A stretch of 64,000 nucleotides of DNA, from the NCBI GenBank assembly GCA_963693365.1, contig CAVNZM010000005.1:10230001-10294000 (forward strand), in the 5' to 3' direction. Below the pieces are notes generated by a model, which did no database searches, was not told the origin of the DNA, and saw only the letters and a program-made list of their open reading frames with translations. Positions 41,835 through 62,640 of this stretch are shown here, piece by piece (position 1 is the first letter of the stretch; the number at the start of each line of letters is the position of its first letter). Source of the stretch: Amoebidium appalachense. Lineage: Eukaryota > Ichthyosporea. A program made the translations under genes and the position numbers.

Positions 41835-41964
41835 CCACCCACCCACCTCTCAGTCTGTATACATGACGGTGTACGTATGCGACTGTGACTGGCTCACAGC
41901 CCGATTGCAGCGGCAATAAAGCATGTCGAGGCGGGGCCCAGCCCCGGCTGGTGCGGGGGGGGGG

Positions 41965-42083
41965 CTCATGGCATGGACCCCCCCTGGCGGCCCCCGCCTC
42001 GGCCAGCCCCTTGGGTGCAGGCACGACGGCCTGCACTCCACGGACACGGGGGGCATGAGGCAAGCACGAGTGAGTGATGTGAA
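41965..42083 (+). repeat. Split direct repeat B2 (right terminus)
   Basis: 119 bp, matching B1. The 130 bp between A2 and B2 are unique, with AATAAA at about 41915, possibly the element's polyadenylation signal. Confidence 0.92.
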
Positions 42084-43900
42084 AATTGAAAGGCTGTAAG
42101 CCAATCAAAAGTATGGACATGATCCAGGACATCACGTATGATTGTTGAGGCCGGCACGCTACCGTCGCTAGCTAAAAAGAGCATTTTGTCGTAGAACTTT
42201 ATGCGTATATGTAATGATAGTCTTTATATTTTTTTATTTTTCTTATTCTGTGTGATTTTTATTTATTTTTTCCATCTGATTCATCGCTTTACACTATCAC
42301 TTACCAAGGTGGGTCGTTTTGGCAGGTGGCCGAAGCCCGGCAGATGCCTTGTTTTTAGCGAGCTACTATTGGCCAATTTCGATCGAGACTATTTACTTCC
42401 TTGCCACCCCATAGTACGCACCCCATCTGTTGCAATTGGCTGGGAAGCCTCAAGGCAACCGACCAGCTAGGAGTTAGTAAGGGGGCAGTTGGTTGTTCGT
42501 ACAACATGTGTTGGTCACCAGGTCCTGCGCAGCTGCATGGAGGGGCTGGAAATATCCACCCGGTGGAGGGGGGAGGGGGGTGGGGGGTGGAGGGGGGGGG
42601 GGGGGGGGTTTGTTGTGGTGCATAGTATGCTATAAACCAAAATGATGACACTAATGGGGGGGGGGGGGGGGGGGGGGGGGGCCGGGGACCCTATAAGGAA
42701 CTCCCGAGATTTGGTGACGTCACGATTGGACGCAGGCATTTTGATTGGCGGAAGAGGATTTGGCGCCAGTCCATGTTCTCAACTCGATCAAACTGTCTTC
42801 CGGCTCAGTCCACACACAAGTGCTCATCGAGATCCCAGACATATGGTGGTATATTAGCTGCAAAAATACTTTGATCCTTCCTCCTTTTTTTGCTCTTGTA
42901 TTTCGATCTCTGTTTTCTATTTTAGGCGATTTTTTTCCGAATGCACATTTTTCTTTGAGGGATCACATTCCGTGTTTTCCCATATATGGTAATGTATTGA
43001 CTTCGAAAGAAAAATCCTTTGAAGAGGGCTGACCACACCCTGCCACACCAAATGCAGACGAAAAAATGTGGCATATAAGATCATGATTATAAACCAATCA
43101 TTTTTGTTGAAGTATAGCCAATCAAGTCGCATTTGCCAAAATGTTTAACCAATAGTTGCTGCACCAGCAGGAAAAGCAAAGTAAATAAATGATATTTAGC
43201 CACTCGCCTTTCTTTGCCTTCGGAGCAATCAAATATTATCCAGGTTACCTGGTTACACGGCTGTACGACGCGCGGTATAGGGCTTTGTAGTTCTGCTCTA
43301 ATAGCACAGTGAAGCGCAGCGTAAGAGAAATAAATCGCGCTTTTTCACATTTTCTAACGTTTAGAAACAGAGAGAAAGAAATACTGACGGCTCTTGCGGC
43401 TGAAAGCGTCTTTATAGCCAATTTTATGTCGCTCACTTCAGCGACGAGTCGCATACCTTTTAACCAATCGTATCGCTGTAAATGGAATGCAATAGTGCCG
43501 ATAAAATTCTGGCATGTGAGAATGATAAACCAATGGAATGACCTGAATGCCAAACTATTTATCCAATCAATCCCGCATCAATGTTTATCAGCTACATTCT
43601 TGGCGCGGGGCGCATGCGCATCCCGTGGCGCAGGCATGGGCAGGCGCGAATGTGGGGCCACATGCACGTGCTGTCACCTTTCATGTACATATGTATGCAC
43701 TATACTACCCTTACGGCCAATATATATATTTTTATACAATGAACTGGTATTATCGCGTCTTTCTTCTCAATATTTTTATACATATGGATGGGATACAACA
43801 GGTGACCACTTCTCCTACCCGAGGCCGGCCGTGCACCGTGTACACATGTGTGTAATCTGTGTGCTAGCGCTGATCATGACAGCTACATAATATAGTTATA
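42084..43900. promoter_or_regulatory. AT-richer intergenic region with CCAAT boxes
   Basis: G-rich runs at 42560-42610 and 42657-42680. A CRE-like TGACGTCA next to ATTGG boxes lies at 42715-42746. Between 43096 and 43566 six CCAAT pentamers occur (ACCAATC, GCCAATC, ACCAATA, ACCAATC, ACCAATG, TCCAATC). A frame at about 42768-42855 (VHVLNSIKLSSGSVHTQVLI) looks mildly coding but has no supported borders. No gene is called. Confidence 0.4.
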
Positions 43901-43924
43901 CTTTGATGATGGTGCACCTGCTAT

Positions 43925-44087
43925 GGCGCTTCCCCCTCCCCCCCACCCTCCCCATCCGAGTCCTCCCCCACTGCCCCCCTCCCCCCCCCCCCCTCCCCCT
44001 CGGGCATTCCCCATGGCCACCCCCGTACTTACCCCTTTCCTCGGATTCTCTCCCATCCCCCCATATTCAACCCCCCTCACCACGCCC

Positions 44088-44122
<35 letters not shown>

Positions 44123-44887
44123 ACCCACCCACCCACCCAACCCCCCGGGCACTCCCCATCCCCGTACCCTTTTCCCCGGATTCCCCGGATTCTCTTCCAT
44201 CCCCCCTCTCTCCCCCCCTCCCCCCCCCCCCCCCCCCCTCCCCCCACGCGGCCCCCCTGGCCCCGCCCTTCCCCCCTCCCCCCTCTCTCACCCGCCCCTC
44301 CCTCCGGCCGGCCCATCCATTTTTCCGGCTCCCCGTGGCTACCACCACCCCTTCGATCCCCAACTAGGCCTCGACATATATTTTTAGCAAATCGGTCCTT
44401 GGTAATGGCTCTACCTAGCGTGCCCCTACCACTAGTGCCCCATGGCCACCCCTCCATAGTACCCCTCTTAATACTCTTCAACCACAGCCGTATATTAAAG
44501 TAAGGGAGTGCTGAATTTGAAACTGGGGAGGGGGTTCGGATACTCGGGCTTTAAGATCATCATCAAATCAATACTAATTAAAAATCAATATTCATCCCCC
44601 CCTCCCCCCCCTCCCCCCCCCTCCCCCGCTAGGCCTCTCCCCCGGCCATGGCCCGGATGATCCATCAACCTGACAAATTTCCCCCCCCGGCCCCCCCCTA
44701 GGCCTCCCCCCTCCCCCCTCCGATCCCCTTCCGCCCAGGCCCGGCGACCATGGCATTTCTATGAACCGTCCCACGGCCGCCCCCCCCCCCCCCCCCCCCC
44801 CCCCGCCCGAGCCCCTGAGGCTCTATCCCTCTTTGGGTGGAGCCTACTATAAAAAACCGGTCCCAAATACTATCAATCATCCCCTTC

Positions 44888-44926
<39 letters not shown>

Positions 44927-45324
44927 CTCGCCCCCCAACCCAATGTTATTTTTCGCATAATCATCATGATTGCACGCCATTGTACCAAACAATCCCTCGC
45001 CCCCTCCTCCCCCCACCCCCTCCCCCCTCCCTCCCACCCTCCCCCTCTTCTCTATTATTCGGCTCCTCGTTCGGAGCTCACCAGGAGGCTTTGAATGGCA
45101 ACCCCCTACTCGAACGGTATACGTAGATTTGTGGATGTTATTCTGGGTGTTGCATTTGATATAGTGAGGGGGCCAGTCAGGAAGTTGGTCCGAATAAATA
45201 TTTCTACGTCATACTCCCCGGCCCCTGCCCTCCTTTCCCGGACCCCCCCGACCCCCCCCCCCCCCCCCCCCCTTCCCATACGTGACTACATGTATACATA
45301 TAAAAATCGGCCCATCTTGGTTCT

Positions 45325-45408
<84 letters not shown>

Positions 45409-45470
45409 CCGCTCCTGGCTCAGCCCCCACCCGCTTTCAAATCCACCACTCTCCTAGACTAGTGGTACTG
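43925..45470. repeat. C-rich low-complexity block including an 82-bp C run
   Basis: Many C-runs separated by short unique pieces; 45326-45407 is 82 uninterrupted C. Frames here are Pro or Gly translations of the repeat. No exon supported. Confidence 0.85.
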
Positions 45471-45516
45471 CCGTGAACGTTATCTGTGTGCTAACGGGTA
45501 CATTGGGGTCCCCACG

Positions 45517-46025
45517 CAGTGTCCGTTTCGCTATGACTCAAGTGGTAGCCTATGTATGGTTGGCGTCGACCTGCCTTTGCCAAGGTCATGCATGGGCAAC
45601 TATTAGAATGATGTCCGACTGTCGGGAATATTTATCACTCAGTTAGCTGCAGGCCAGGTGTGTCGGTGGTGTACTGTTACTGAGAATATTGATGCAATCA
45701 AAAAACGTGTACGTACGTGTACAACACGTGTCACATGGGTATACTTCGAGCATACATGCATGCTGGCAGACAGTGTCCGTTTCGCTATGACTCAAGTGGT
45801 AGCCTATGTATGGTCGGCGTCGACCTGCCTTTGCCAAGGTCATGCATGGGCAACTATTAGAATGATGTCCGACTGTCGGGAATATTTATCACTCAGTTGC
45901 TGCAGGCCAGGTGTGTCGGTGGTGTACTGTTACTGAGAATATTGATGCAATCACAAAACGTGTACGTACGTGTACAACACGTGTCACATGGGTATACTTC
46001 GAGCATACATGCATGCTGGCAGACA
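45517..46025 (+). repeat. 254-bp tandem duplication
   Basis: Copy 1 45517-45770 and copy 2 45771-46025, starting CAGTGTCCGTTTCG, with only a few differences (a T/C near 45562/45815, a 2-base TA gain near 45645, an A/C near 45700). Each contains a palindrome-rich GTACGTACGTGTAC stretch. Recent, non-coding. Confidence 0.92.
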
Positions 46026-46179
46026 CTTACAATGGCCGGAGTGTGCGGGCATGATGATAATATGCGTCTGTGACAGTGGGAATGGCACCAATTTGTGCCT
46101 GTGTGTTCATGTTACAGCAGGCCACTGTGTGAGTGTCCATGCATGCGAAATTTGCGCTTGCGTACATGCTCGCACACAA

Positions 46180-46181
46180 CA

Positions 46182-46227
<46 letters not shown>

Positions 46228-46649
46228 TGTACGTGTGTATGCATATGCTTTATGTGTGTGTTTAGGTGTGTATGTGTGTGCGCGCGCGGTCGTGTGTTTG
46301 TGTGTTCCTGTGTGTGTGTGTAGGTGTGTGCATGTGTGCGCGAGCTTGTGTGTGTTTCAACGGTGTTCCTGTGCCTGTGTGTCACGGTGTGTGTGTGTGT
46401 GTGTGTGTGTGTGTAGGTGTGTGTGTGCGCGCGTGTGTTTGTGTGTTCCTGTGTGTGTGTGTGTGTAGGTGTGTGCATGTGTGCGCGAGCTTGTGTGTGT
46501 TTCAACGGTGTTCCTGTGCCTGTTTGTCACGGTGTGTGTGTGTGTGTGTGTAGGTGTGTGTGTGCGCGCGTGTGTTTGTGTGTTCCTGTGTGTGTGTGTG
46601 TGTAGGTGTGTGCTTGTGTGCTCGAGCTCGTGTGTGTATCAACGGTGTT

Positions 46650-46686
<37 letters not shown>

Positions 46687-46690
46687 GCGT
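46180..46690 (+). repeat. GT-rich higher-order repeat, about 140-bp period
   Basis: The block TTCAACGGTGTTCCTGTG, preceded by GCGCGAGCTTGTG, recurs at about 46357, 46502 and 46639 within GT sequence, together with the repeated TAGGTGTGTG and GTTCCTGTG motifs. It is a three-copy minisatellite of GT-derived units. Confidence 0.8.
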
Positions 46691-46876
46691 CTGTACGCAC
46701 CCAGAGGTCCGTGCACCCGTGGCCAGTGGTGCTGGTTGATATGTATGCACGTGTCGGCTCTATGCCGCTGAGCAGGGCAAAGGTATGTGCACGTGCATAC
46801 GTAGGATTTTTAAGAATAGTAAGAATGTAATCGTAGCAGACGCTTCACATGATCATGTCTTTATTTGCAACCCGTT

Positions 46877-56217
<9,341 letters not shown>

Positions 56218-56249
56218 CTACGCCTTGTCCGGAAAGAAGAAATAGATGA

Positions 56250-57515
56250 ACCCTGTACTTATTTGCACATGTGTGGTGGTTGTGTGGTTGTGTGTATGGG
56301 TGGTTGAGTGGGTGGGTGGGTGGGTCGTAGGTGGGTGGTTGTGTGGATGATTGTGTGGATGGGTGTCTAGGTGGGTTGGTGATGGTGTCGGGGTGTGTGT
56401 GTGTGTGTGTTTGGGTGGGTGTGTCTCTCTCTGTGTGTGTGTTTGTGTGTGTGGGTAGTTGTGTAGGTTATTGGGTGTGTGTGTGGGCAGGTGTGGGTGG
56501 ATGTGTGGGTGGGTCCATGTGAATGGGTCAATGGGTGTGTGGGTGGGTGTATGGTTGAGTCGTCGTATGGGTAGGTGATTGAATGGGTGGGTGCGTGAGC
56601 AGTTGGTTTGGTGGGTGGGTGTGCGGGTGGGTACATGGGTGTGTGTGTGGGTGTAGGTTGGTGAAACGTTGTGTAAATAATCGTGTAGGGGGGTCTGTGT
56701 GTAGGTGGATGCTTATGCGGCTGGGTGATTGTGTGAATGGGTGTGCCGGTGTGTGGGTGTGCGGGTGATTGTGTGTGTGTGTGTGTGTGTGTTGTGTGGG
56801 TGAATGTACGGGTGTGAGGGTGATGTTGCGGGTGTGTGGGAGGGTGTATGGGGGGGGGGGGGGGGGGGTTAGATTGGAGGGAAGAGGAGGGTGGGGGGGG
56901 GGGAGGGGGGGGAGGGGAGAAGGAAGGAGGGGAAGCAGGAAAGAACGATTGATGCACAGAAAAGAGCTATTTAGGAGAAAACGATGGGAAAGGAGGGGGT
57001 TGATTGTGCGGGTGTGTGGGTGATTGTGTGGGTGGGTGCCGTGCCTGTGGGTGGCTGTGTGTGTGGGTGGCTATGCAGGTGGTTGGGTGTGGGAGTGGGT
57101 GTGGGTGTGAGTGGGTGTGGGAGTGAATAAGTGTGGGTGGGTGGGTGGATTGGGGGATGGAGTGTGGGGGTGGTTGGTTGTGAGGGTGGATGGGTATATG
57201 AGCGTGGCTGTGATTGGGTGGTTGTGTGGGTAGGTGTATGGTTAGGTATGTGGGTGGGTGTGTAGATGGGTGGGTGTGGAGGTGGCTGGGTGTGCGCCGT
57301 TGGATAGTCATGTGGGTAATTGTGTGGGTGAATGTGGTAATTGTGTGGGTGAATATGTGGGTAGGAGGTTGTGTGGGTGGATGGTAGGTGATGGTGTATG
57401 TGGGTGTCACATTGTGTGTGTGTGTGTGTGTGTATGTATGTGTGTGGGTGATTGTGTGGGTGATTGTGTATGTGGGTGTGTCATTGTGTGGGCATGAGGG
57501 AGGGAGGGTGGGTGG

Positions 57516-57564
<49 letters not shown>

Positions 57565-57689
57565 GGTGGGTAGTTGTGTAGGTTTTTGGGTGCGTGGGTG
57601 GGTGGGCGTGTGAGTGGGTGGTTGGGTGGGTTGGTGTTCGGGAGGGTATGTGCATGGGTGGGTGGGTCTGAGAATGGGTCGTTGTTTGA

Positions 57690-57724
<35 letters not shown>

Positions 57725-58080
57725 GGTGGGTTGTGTCGGTGTGTGGGTGTGTGGGTGTGTGTGGTGTGTGTGTGTGAGTAGTTGTTAGATGGGTAGGTGG
57801 TTGTGTGGGTAGGTGTGTGGGTGGGTGTGGAGATGGGTGTGCGTGTGGGCGGGTGAACGTGTGCATGAGTGAGTGAGTGTGTGGGTGGTTTTGTCGATGG
57901 TTGTGTGGTTGGGTGTGCAGGTAGGTGAATGTGTGAGAGCATGGTTATGTGGGTTGGTGGTTGTGCGGGTGTTGTTGGCTGTGTGGATAGTCCTGTAGTT
58001 GTATGGTGGTGGGTGGTTGTGTGTGTGGGTCTATGGTGGAATAGGTGGTTGCGTGGGTATCTGGGTGGTGGCCGTGTGGG
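56250..58080 (+). repeat. Degenerate (TGTGGGTGGGT)n minisatellite, about 1.8 kb
   Basis: Continuous TGGG/TGTG-rich sequence with no fixed period, interrupted at 56850-57000 by G-runs and a short unique piece. Guanine triplets recur every 3-6 bases, giving high G-quadruplex potential on this strand. Confidence 0.9.
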
Positions 58081-59590
58081 TGGGAGAAGGGGCAGGCCAG
58101 AAGCTGGGGCAGAAGGAAGGAGAAGGGGGAAAGAAGGGCGGGAGAGAGTGCAAAAAAAGGGAGAGAGATCCGATAGAAAAAAAGAGCGACGGAGAGAGGG
58201 CAAGAGACAGAGAGAGGGTGGGACAGAGAGAGAGAAGCAAGGAGTGGAGAGAGAGGGAGGCAGGGAGAAAGGGAGGCGGGCAAGGGAGAGGGAGAGGGAG
58301 AGAGAGAGGGATAGAGAGAGTGGAGAGAGAAAGAAAAAGAGAGAGAGATAGGAAAGAAACAGAGAGACCACGAGAGAAAACGGCAAGGGGGGAGGGAGGG
58401 GGGGGGGGGGGGGGGGAGAGGGAGAGGGATAAATAGAGAGAGATAGTGAGAGGGAAACAGATGGAAAGAAGAAAGGGGAAAGAACTATGTGGGGAGCGGG
58501 GAAGGCAAGGGGGATTATGTGCGGCTTTCTGCACGTGTTTATATGGAGAAGAAGAAGAAAGAGGGAAGACACAGGCAGTCAAAGTGGGCAACAATGGGGG
58601 AGGTGAGAAAGGGGGGGAGGTTTATTTTTATTTTTTTTTTTTTTTTTTTTGGGGGGGGGGGGGGGGGGAAGTAGGATTGGGAAGGAAGAAGGGGAGGGGG
58701 CATGACCGGTGTGTTTGCTTGTAGGGCGGGGGGACCTTGAGCAAAAGAGGAAGCGGGCTGAGACGAATCCGCTATAGAGAAAGAGCCCCAAAAAAGGAAA
58801 AAGAAGGAGGATAAACCAACGAATATTTGGACAACCATAAAGAAGGGGACAAGGCATAACACCAGCACTGACGAGGAAGGGAGGGAAGGGGGATTTCCGA
58901 AAAGGTAAAGGACAAGCAGGACATGAAGGTGAGTGGGGGAGGAATCCCAGCGAAAGTAAACAAAAAACGGGGAATGTGCAGGAACAGGAAGTAGGATGAA
59001 CACGGAACAACCAATGGGCAGGGAACTGAGGGGTTGGAGCAAGTGGCAGGATTACCCCACGAAAAACAGGGAAGAGGAATAAGCAGCGAGGCAGGGGAAT
59101 AGATCAGCGTGGGAATAAAAAGAATGGGAGGGACGGAAAAACAGTGTTGCAGAAAGGGTGAAAAAAGTATAGGAAAGAAGGGGAAATAGGGGCAGAGCAA
59201 GAAGAGGAAAACTATGAGGGGAAGAGAGCGTGAGGGATAGTCAGAGAGAATACCCGAATGTGAGCAGATAAACCGAAAATGGAGTAAGAAAAAGTGGGCG
59301 GGGAGGAGGGAGAGGGGGAAGACACGAAGGAAAGGGGGGGGGGGGGGGGGGGGAGGGGAGAGAGAGAGAGGGAGCGGGTGTTTAAGTGTGTGGTTCGAGG
59401 GAAGGACGCCGGGGGACGGGAGCAGTAGTGAGTGGTAGAGAAGTGCGCGGGAAGCAGAAGAGAGGGAGGGAAGGAGAAACAGAAAGAAGGAAATAAAGGG
59501 AGAGGCTTCACAGGAAGGTTAGAAGGAAAGAACAGGAGAAGGAGGCGGAGGAAAGAAAGGAGTATGGGGACAGACACCAAAAGAGAAGAG
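58081..59590 (+). repeat. Purine-rich tract
   Basis: GA/GGA-rich with few pyrimidines; T20-G18 at 58625-58668. No exon supported on either strand. The long pyrimidine-rich frames on the minus strand (Ser/Leu/Pro/Phe) are composition artefacts. Confidence 0.8.
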
Positions 59591-60173
59591 ATGTTGGTCA
59601 ACGAGGAAGTGTAAGGCTGTATGTCTCTGTGTGTATACATGCATGCCAGGGTACAGAGTGAGAGCAAGTGCGTACAAGTCTGTGTGTGGGCCTGCTCACA
59701 AGCATGTGTGCGTACACGCACGTGTGCGTGTTTCAAAGTGTCTGCAAGTAACAGTGCACACGGCTCTGTGTTCAGGTGTGTATACGTGACGCATTTGTTT
59801 ACACGTTTGTGTGCTGCGTCTGTGCGTTTGGGCATGAGAATGTGTGTGTTTGTGTGTGCTCATGTATGCAAGCAAGTACAAAAGCTTGGGTGTGAGTGTG
59901 CGTGTGTGTGCGTGTGTGTGGGTGTATGCCTGTGCACTGTGTGTGTGTGTGGTGTGTGTGTGTGTTTTTGTGAACGAGTACGGTATGTGTGTGTGTTGTG
60001 TGCGTGTGCTTCCGTGTGTCCGTGTTTGTGAGTGCTTATACTTGTGGGTTGCTTGTGTGCGTGTGTGTGGTTGCACGTGTGCCTGTGTGTGTTGGTATGT
60101 GTGCGTGCGTGTATGATTTGGCAGTGGATGCGTGCTTAAGAGTGGATGCGCACAGCATATAGTGCCCAAGCGA

Positions 60174-60269
<96 letters not shown>

Positions 60270-60530
60270 ATATGCGTGTGTGTGTGTGCATGTGTGCGCA
60301 TGAATGAATGTGAGTGCGCGTGTGTGAGTGTGCTTGCGTGTCTGCGTGCGTTGCTGTGTGCACACGCACACGTCGGTGTTTGGTGTGGGTGTGGGTAGGT
60401 GCGTGGGCATGTGTGGGTGGGTGTGTGCGCATGTGTTCATATATGTGTGTGAGTGGGTGCATTTGCGCTCGTGCGTGCGTGCATGCGTGCGTGCGTGCGC
60501 GCGTGCGTGCATATGCGTAAAAACAAGCGT
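59591..60530 (+). repeat. GT-rich sequence with perfect (TG)n
   Basis: Degenerate GTGTGC-type sequence with a perfect tract at 60175-60268 and a (GTGC)n patch at 60472-60506. Confidence 0.9.
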
Positions 60531-61032
60531 TTTTAACTATGGGAAACCATCCTCGCCTAACCACTAGAGTCGCAGACACTTGGTTCTCATCGACGACATA
60601 ACAGATAAGAAGGCTAGCCGACGTGCAAGAAAACAACAAGCAGACAAGCCTGTAGTGTACACAGTGGACACCCACCGTTGTCAAGTTGCTGCAAAATGCC
60701 GGCGGGGCTGGCTGGTAGTGTTTCACGGGTGCAACCTTGCCACACCCTCGTGTTTTACTCGACCTTGACTATTTTTCTAAAACAGCTAGGTTGAGAACAG
60801 CGGGAAAAAAGAAAAAGAAAGCGCATGCATGCTCCGAAAGTTGCCGATCCGTGAAAAAAAAAAAAAAGCGAATAGATCTAGCCGGTTACTACAATGAATG
60901 TTATTAACCGCCAATTATTGGTTATTTAATGTGAAAGCCAGTAACAGATTGCTGATTGGCCGATCTTTTATCATGCCTTTGCCGACCCAAAAAAGGCTAT
61001 GCGAAGCTTTCAGCAACCAAATGTTCCGGATT
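60531..61032. other. Unique sequence, weak exon on uncertain strand
   Basis: Between 60572 and 60768 both strands are partly open: plus reads HLVLIDDITDKKASRRARKQ, minus reads a hydrophobic stretch. ATTGG/CCAAT boxes lie at 60912, 60918 and 60954. I cannot decide on a gene. Confidence 0.3.
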
Positions 61033-61311
61033 TCAAATCAGGATCGGTGTTTTCCCATAATAGGCTAGATCCGTCTTCGATCGACCGATTTCCGCTGGAA
61101 AAAAGGATCGAAGGAATTCTGCAGCAAACGGCGCCCCCTCCCCCCCCCCCCCCCCCCCACCCTTTCCCACCCCCACCACCACAACCCACACACCACCACC
61201 ACCACCACCGAGACTCTCAAAGATGAAATACACTTTCTCGGTCACACTTTGCAAGCCCAACATGATATGTGTAACAACAAATCGTGCTAGTGCGAAATTC
61301 CCTACATAGTA
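61033..61311 (-). CDS. 3' end of a two-or-more-exon gene, function unknown
   Basis: Exon 61209-61311 (acceptor TTGGCAG at 61312, donor CTCG|GTGGTG) and terminal exon 61033-61118 (acceptor GCTGCAG at 61119, TGA 61033-61035). They join phase 1 to two bases and read YYVGNFALARFVVTHIMLGL, QSVTEKVYFIFES, then LEFLRSFFPAEIGRSKTDLA, YYGKTPILI. The first exon enters in phase 0, so upstream exons are expected beyond 61311. Hydrophobic and aromatic-rich; membrane association is possible. The 90-bp intron is (GTGGTG)n plus a G-run. A competing plus-strand start at 60999 (MRSFQQPNVPDF) runs only into poly-Pro and lacks a donor. Confidence 0.45.
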   Translation of the reverse strand, partial: YYVGNFALARFVVTHIMLGLQSVTEKVYFIFESLGGGGGGVWVVVVGVGKGGGGGGGEGAPFAAEFLRSFFPAEIGRSKTDLAYYGKTPILI

Positions 61312-61352
61312 CTGCCAAAGAAGAAACCTTCAAACGGTTCAGATTTCCCTTA

Positions 61353-61383
<31 letters not shown>

Positions 61384-61397
61384 TCCCCGACACAAAC

Positions 61398-61445
<48 letters not shown>

Positions 61446-61503
61446 AAAAAAAAATATTAATCGATGAATATTCCTCCCCACCAACGCCGCCGCCAACACA
61501 CAT

Positions 61504-61537
<34 letters not shown>

Positions 61538-61560
61538 ACTGTACATGCACACATACATGC
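61312..61560. repeat. C-runs, A18 and (CA)n
   Basis: C-runs at 61353-61380 and 61400-61435, A19 at 61436-61454, and (CA)n at 61507-61534. Probably intronic. Confidence 0.85.
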
Positions 61561-61579
61561 ACACCACACACATAACTCC

Positions 61580-61825
61580 AAGATTGCCGATGCTATATTC
61601 AGCCGTTCCCGGCCAGCCTACTATGCACTAGCCCGTATGGGTATCGACTACGGCTTCACACCCCTCATCCTTCCCAACCCGTCGTTTATGAAATCGTTAT
61701 TCCCCTCGATAGACCGAGTCTCTAGATGGCCGTGGCAGAGAGCCAATCAAGCGTATATTATTTCATACGTAATTCCAGGGGTAATCATTGGGTCGCAGTT
61801 TGTCGCAGTTTTTTCTGTCGCATAA
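61580..61825 (+). CDS. Open segment with hydrophobic C-terminus, unknown
   Basis: About 80 codons of balanced composition ending in TAA: IADAIFSRSRPAYYALARMG..., then WPWQRANQAYIISYVIPGVI IGSQFVAVFSVA. The last 25 residues could form a membrane helix. The minus strand is stopped in all frames over its 3' half. An AG acceptor (CTCCAAG) precedes it, but no upstream exon was identified. It could be a terminal exon or chance. Confidence 0.3.
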   Translation, partial: KIADAIFSRSRPAYYALARMGIDYGFTPLILPNPSFMKSLFPSIDRVSRWPWQRANQAYIISYVIPGVIIGSQFVAVFSVA

Positions 61826-61888
61826 TCATGATGGCGTCATTGGTTCCATGCGGCGAAAATCAATCTTCCTCAATATATCCGTTTTAAG

Positions 61889-62080
61889 ATGACTATCCTA
61901 GATCACCTTATTAATGCTGCACAGTATGATATGGACCACTTTGGATCTATAATAGGCCGATCTGTGGAATGCGGCTCTGGAGTCATAGGGCCTTCACTGC
62001 GCAGCCGCGGCGCCATGGTTTTCCGTGCGAAACTTACAACACCTACAAGAACTGAAGCGACTCTATCTAACCTACTTTAA
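61889..62080 (+). CDS. Small ORF, hypothetical
   Basis: 63 codons from ATG in the context AAGATGA (MTILDHLINAAQYDMDHFGS...) to TAA. No signal, motif or recognised family. A second open stretch follows at 62247-62639 without an ATG start. Confidence 0.2.
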   Translation: MTILDHLINAAQYDMDHFGSIIGRSVECGSGVIGPSLRSRGAMVFRAKLTTPTRTEATLSNLL

Positions 62081-62640
62081 GCTAGTATAAGCGCACTTTT
62101 AGAGTAGTGAGTAATTGTATATGACACAAATAACAACAGTTTAAAATATTGGTTAAACAATCAAAAGCCCCGCACGCACATGCCTGCTCATCAGTAGAGC
62201 TGCAGTCTACCTCCGGAGTCTAGATCTGTGGACGTGGTGGTATGGTGTGTGGTTCAAAGAACTATGGTTAGAAGACGCCGTGACGTGGCCCAGTAGAGTG
62301 AAAAAAGTACCTATAAGAGCCAAAGGTTATGCAGAGACCACTTTAACCCGGTCACTGCAACTTTTTTTGTGTCATCGACAACAAGCCACTACACCTCAAA
62401 CCTGTTACCGGAGCTTGTCCCACTGTACGCCCGTTCTAGAAGGTGCAAACAGTGGGGTTTTGGTGCTACCACTCAGAAGAAGCCAAATAAACATGACTTG
62501 GTTGTTCAGGCATAGGCTCAAGTTTGTCCCACCCCCATCATGCTCAACTTATACACTGCCCATAACCACCCACCTGCCCGCCCCTGACTGCATGGGAAGG
62601 CCCGCCCGTACTAGTCCCCCCTCTACACAACTAACTTAGG
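62081..62640. other. Unique sequence with an open plus-strand stretch
   Basis: A plus frame is open at 62247-62639 (KELWLEDAVTWPSRVKKVPI...), possibly exonic, but no acceptor or donor pair is convincing. Confidence 0.25.

Larger units (their letters stand above)
36164..42083 (+). mobile_element. DIRS/PAT-like tyrosine-recombinase retrotransposon with split direct repeats
   Basis: The ends are A1 (36164-36440) and B2 (41965-42083). A fused B1-A2 block sits inside the right end (B1 41440-41558, A2 41558-41834). A1/A2 are 277 bp each and B1/B2 119 bp each. B1-A2 equals the junction expected if the two termini were joined in a circle, the hallmark of PAT/kangaroo/Ngaro-type elements. Coding content in order: gag-like ORF, RT, RNase H, tyrosine recombinase. 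No LTRs, no DDE integrase and no target duplication are seen, as expected for this order. The copy is damaged by a TRIM insertion and two frameshifts, and seems to lack the RT finger region upstream of the YDVKGAF motif, so it is probably non-autonomous now. Confidence 0.9.

Noticed and set aside
36164-42083. Reading the A and B repeats as LTRs of an LTR retrotransposon
   Set aside because: Order A1...B1-A2...B2, presence of a tyrosine recombinase and absence of a DDE integrase and target duplication fit the DIRS order instead.
59212-59835. 207-codon minus-strand ORF
   Set aside because: Ser/Leu/Pro/Phe content follows the pyrimidine-rich strand; no borders, motif or ankyrin pattern.
60999-61226. 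Plus-strand gene starting MRSFQQPNVPDF
   Set aside because: Runs into poly-Pro/His without a donor site, and overlaps a phase-consistent two-exon minus-strand gene end; kept only as an alternative.
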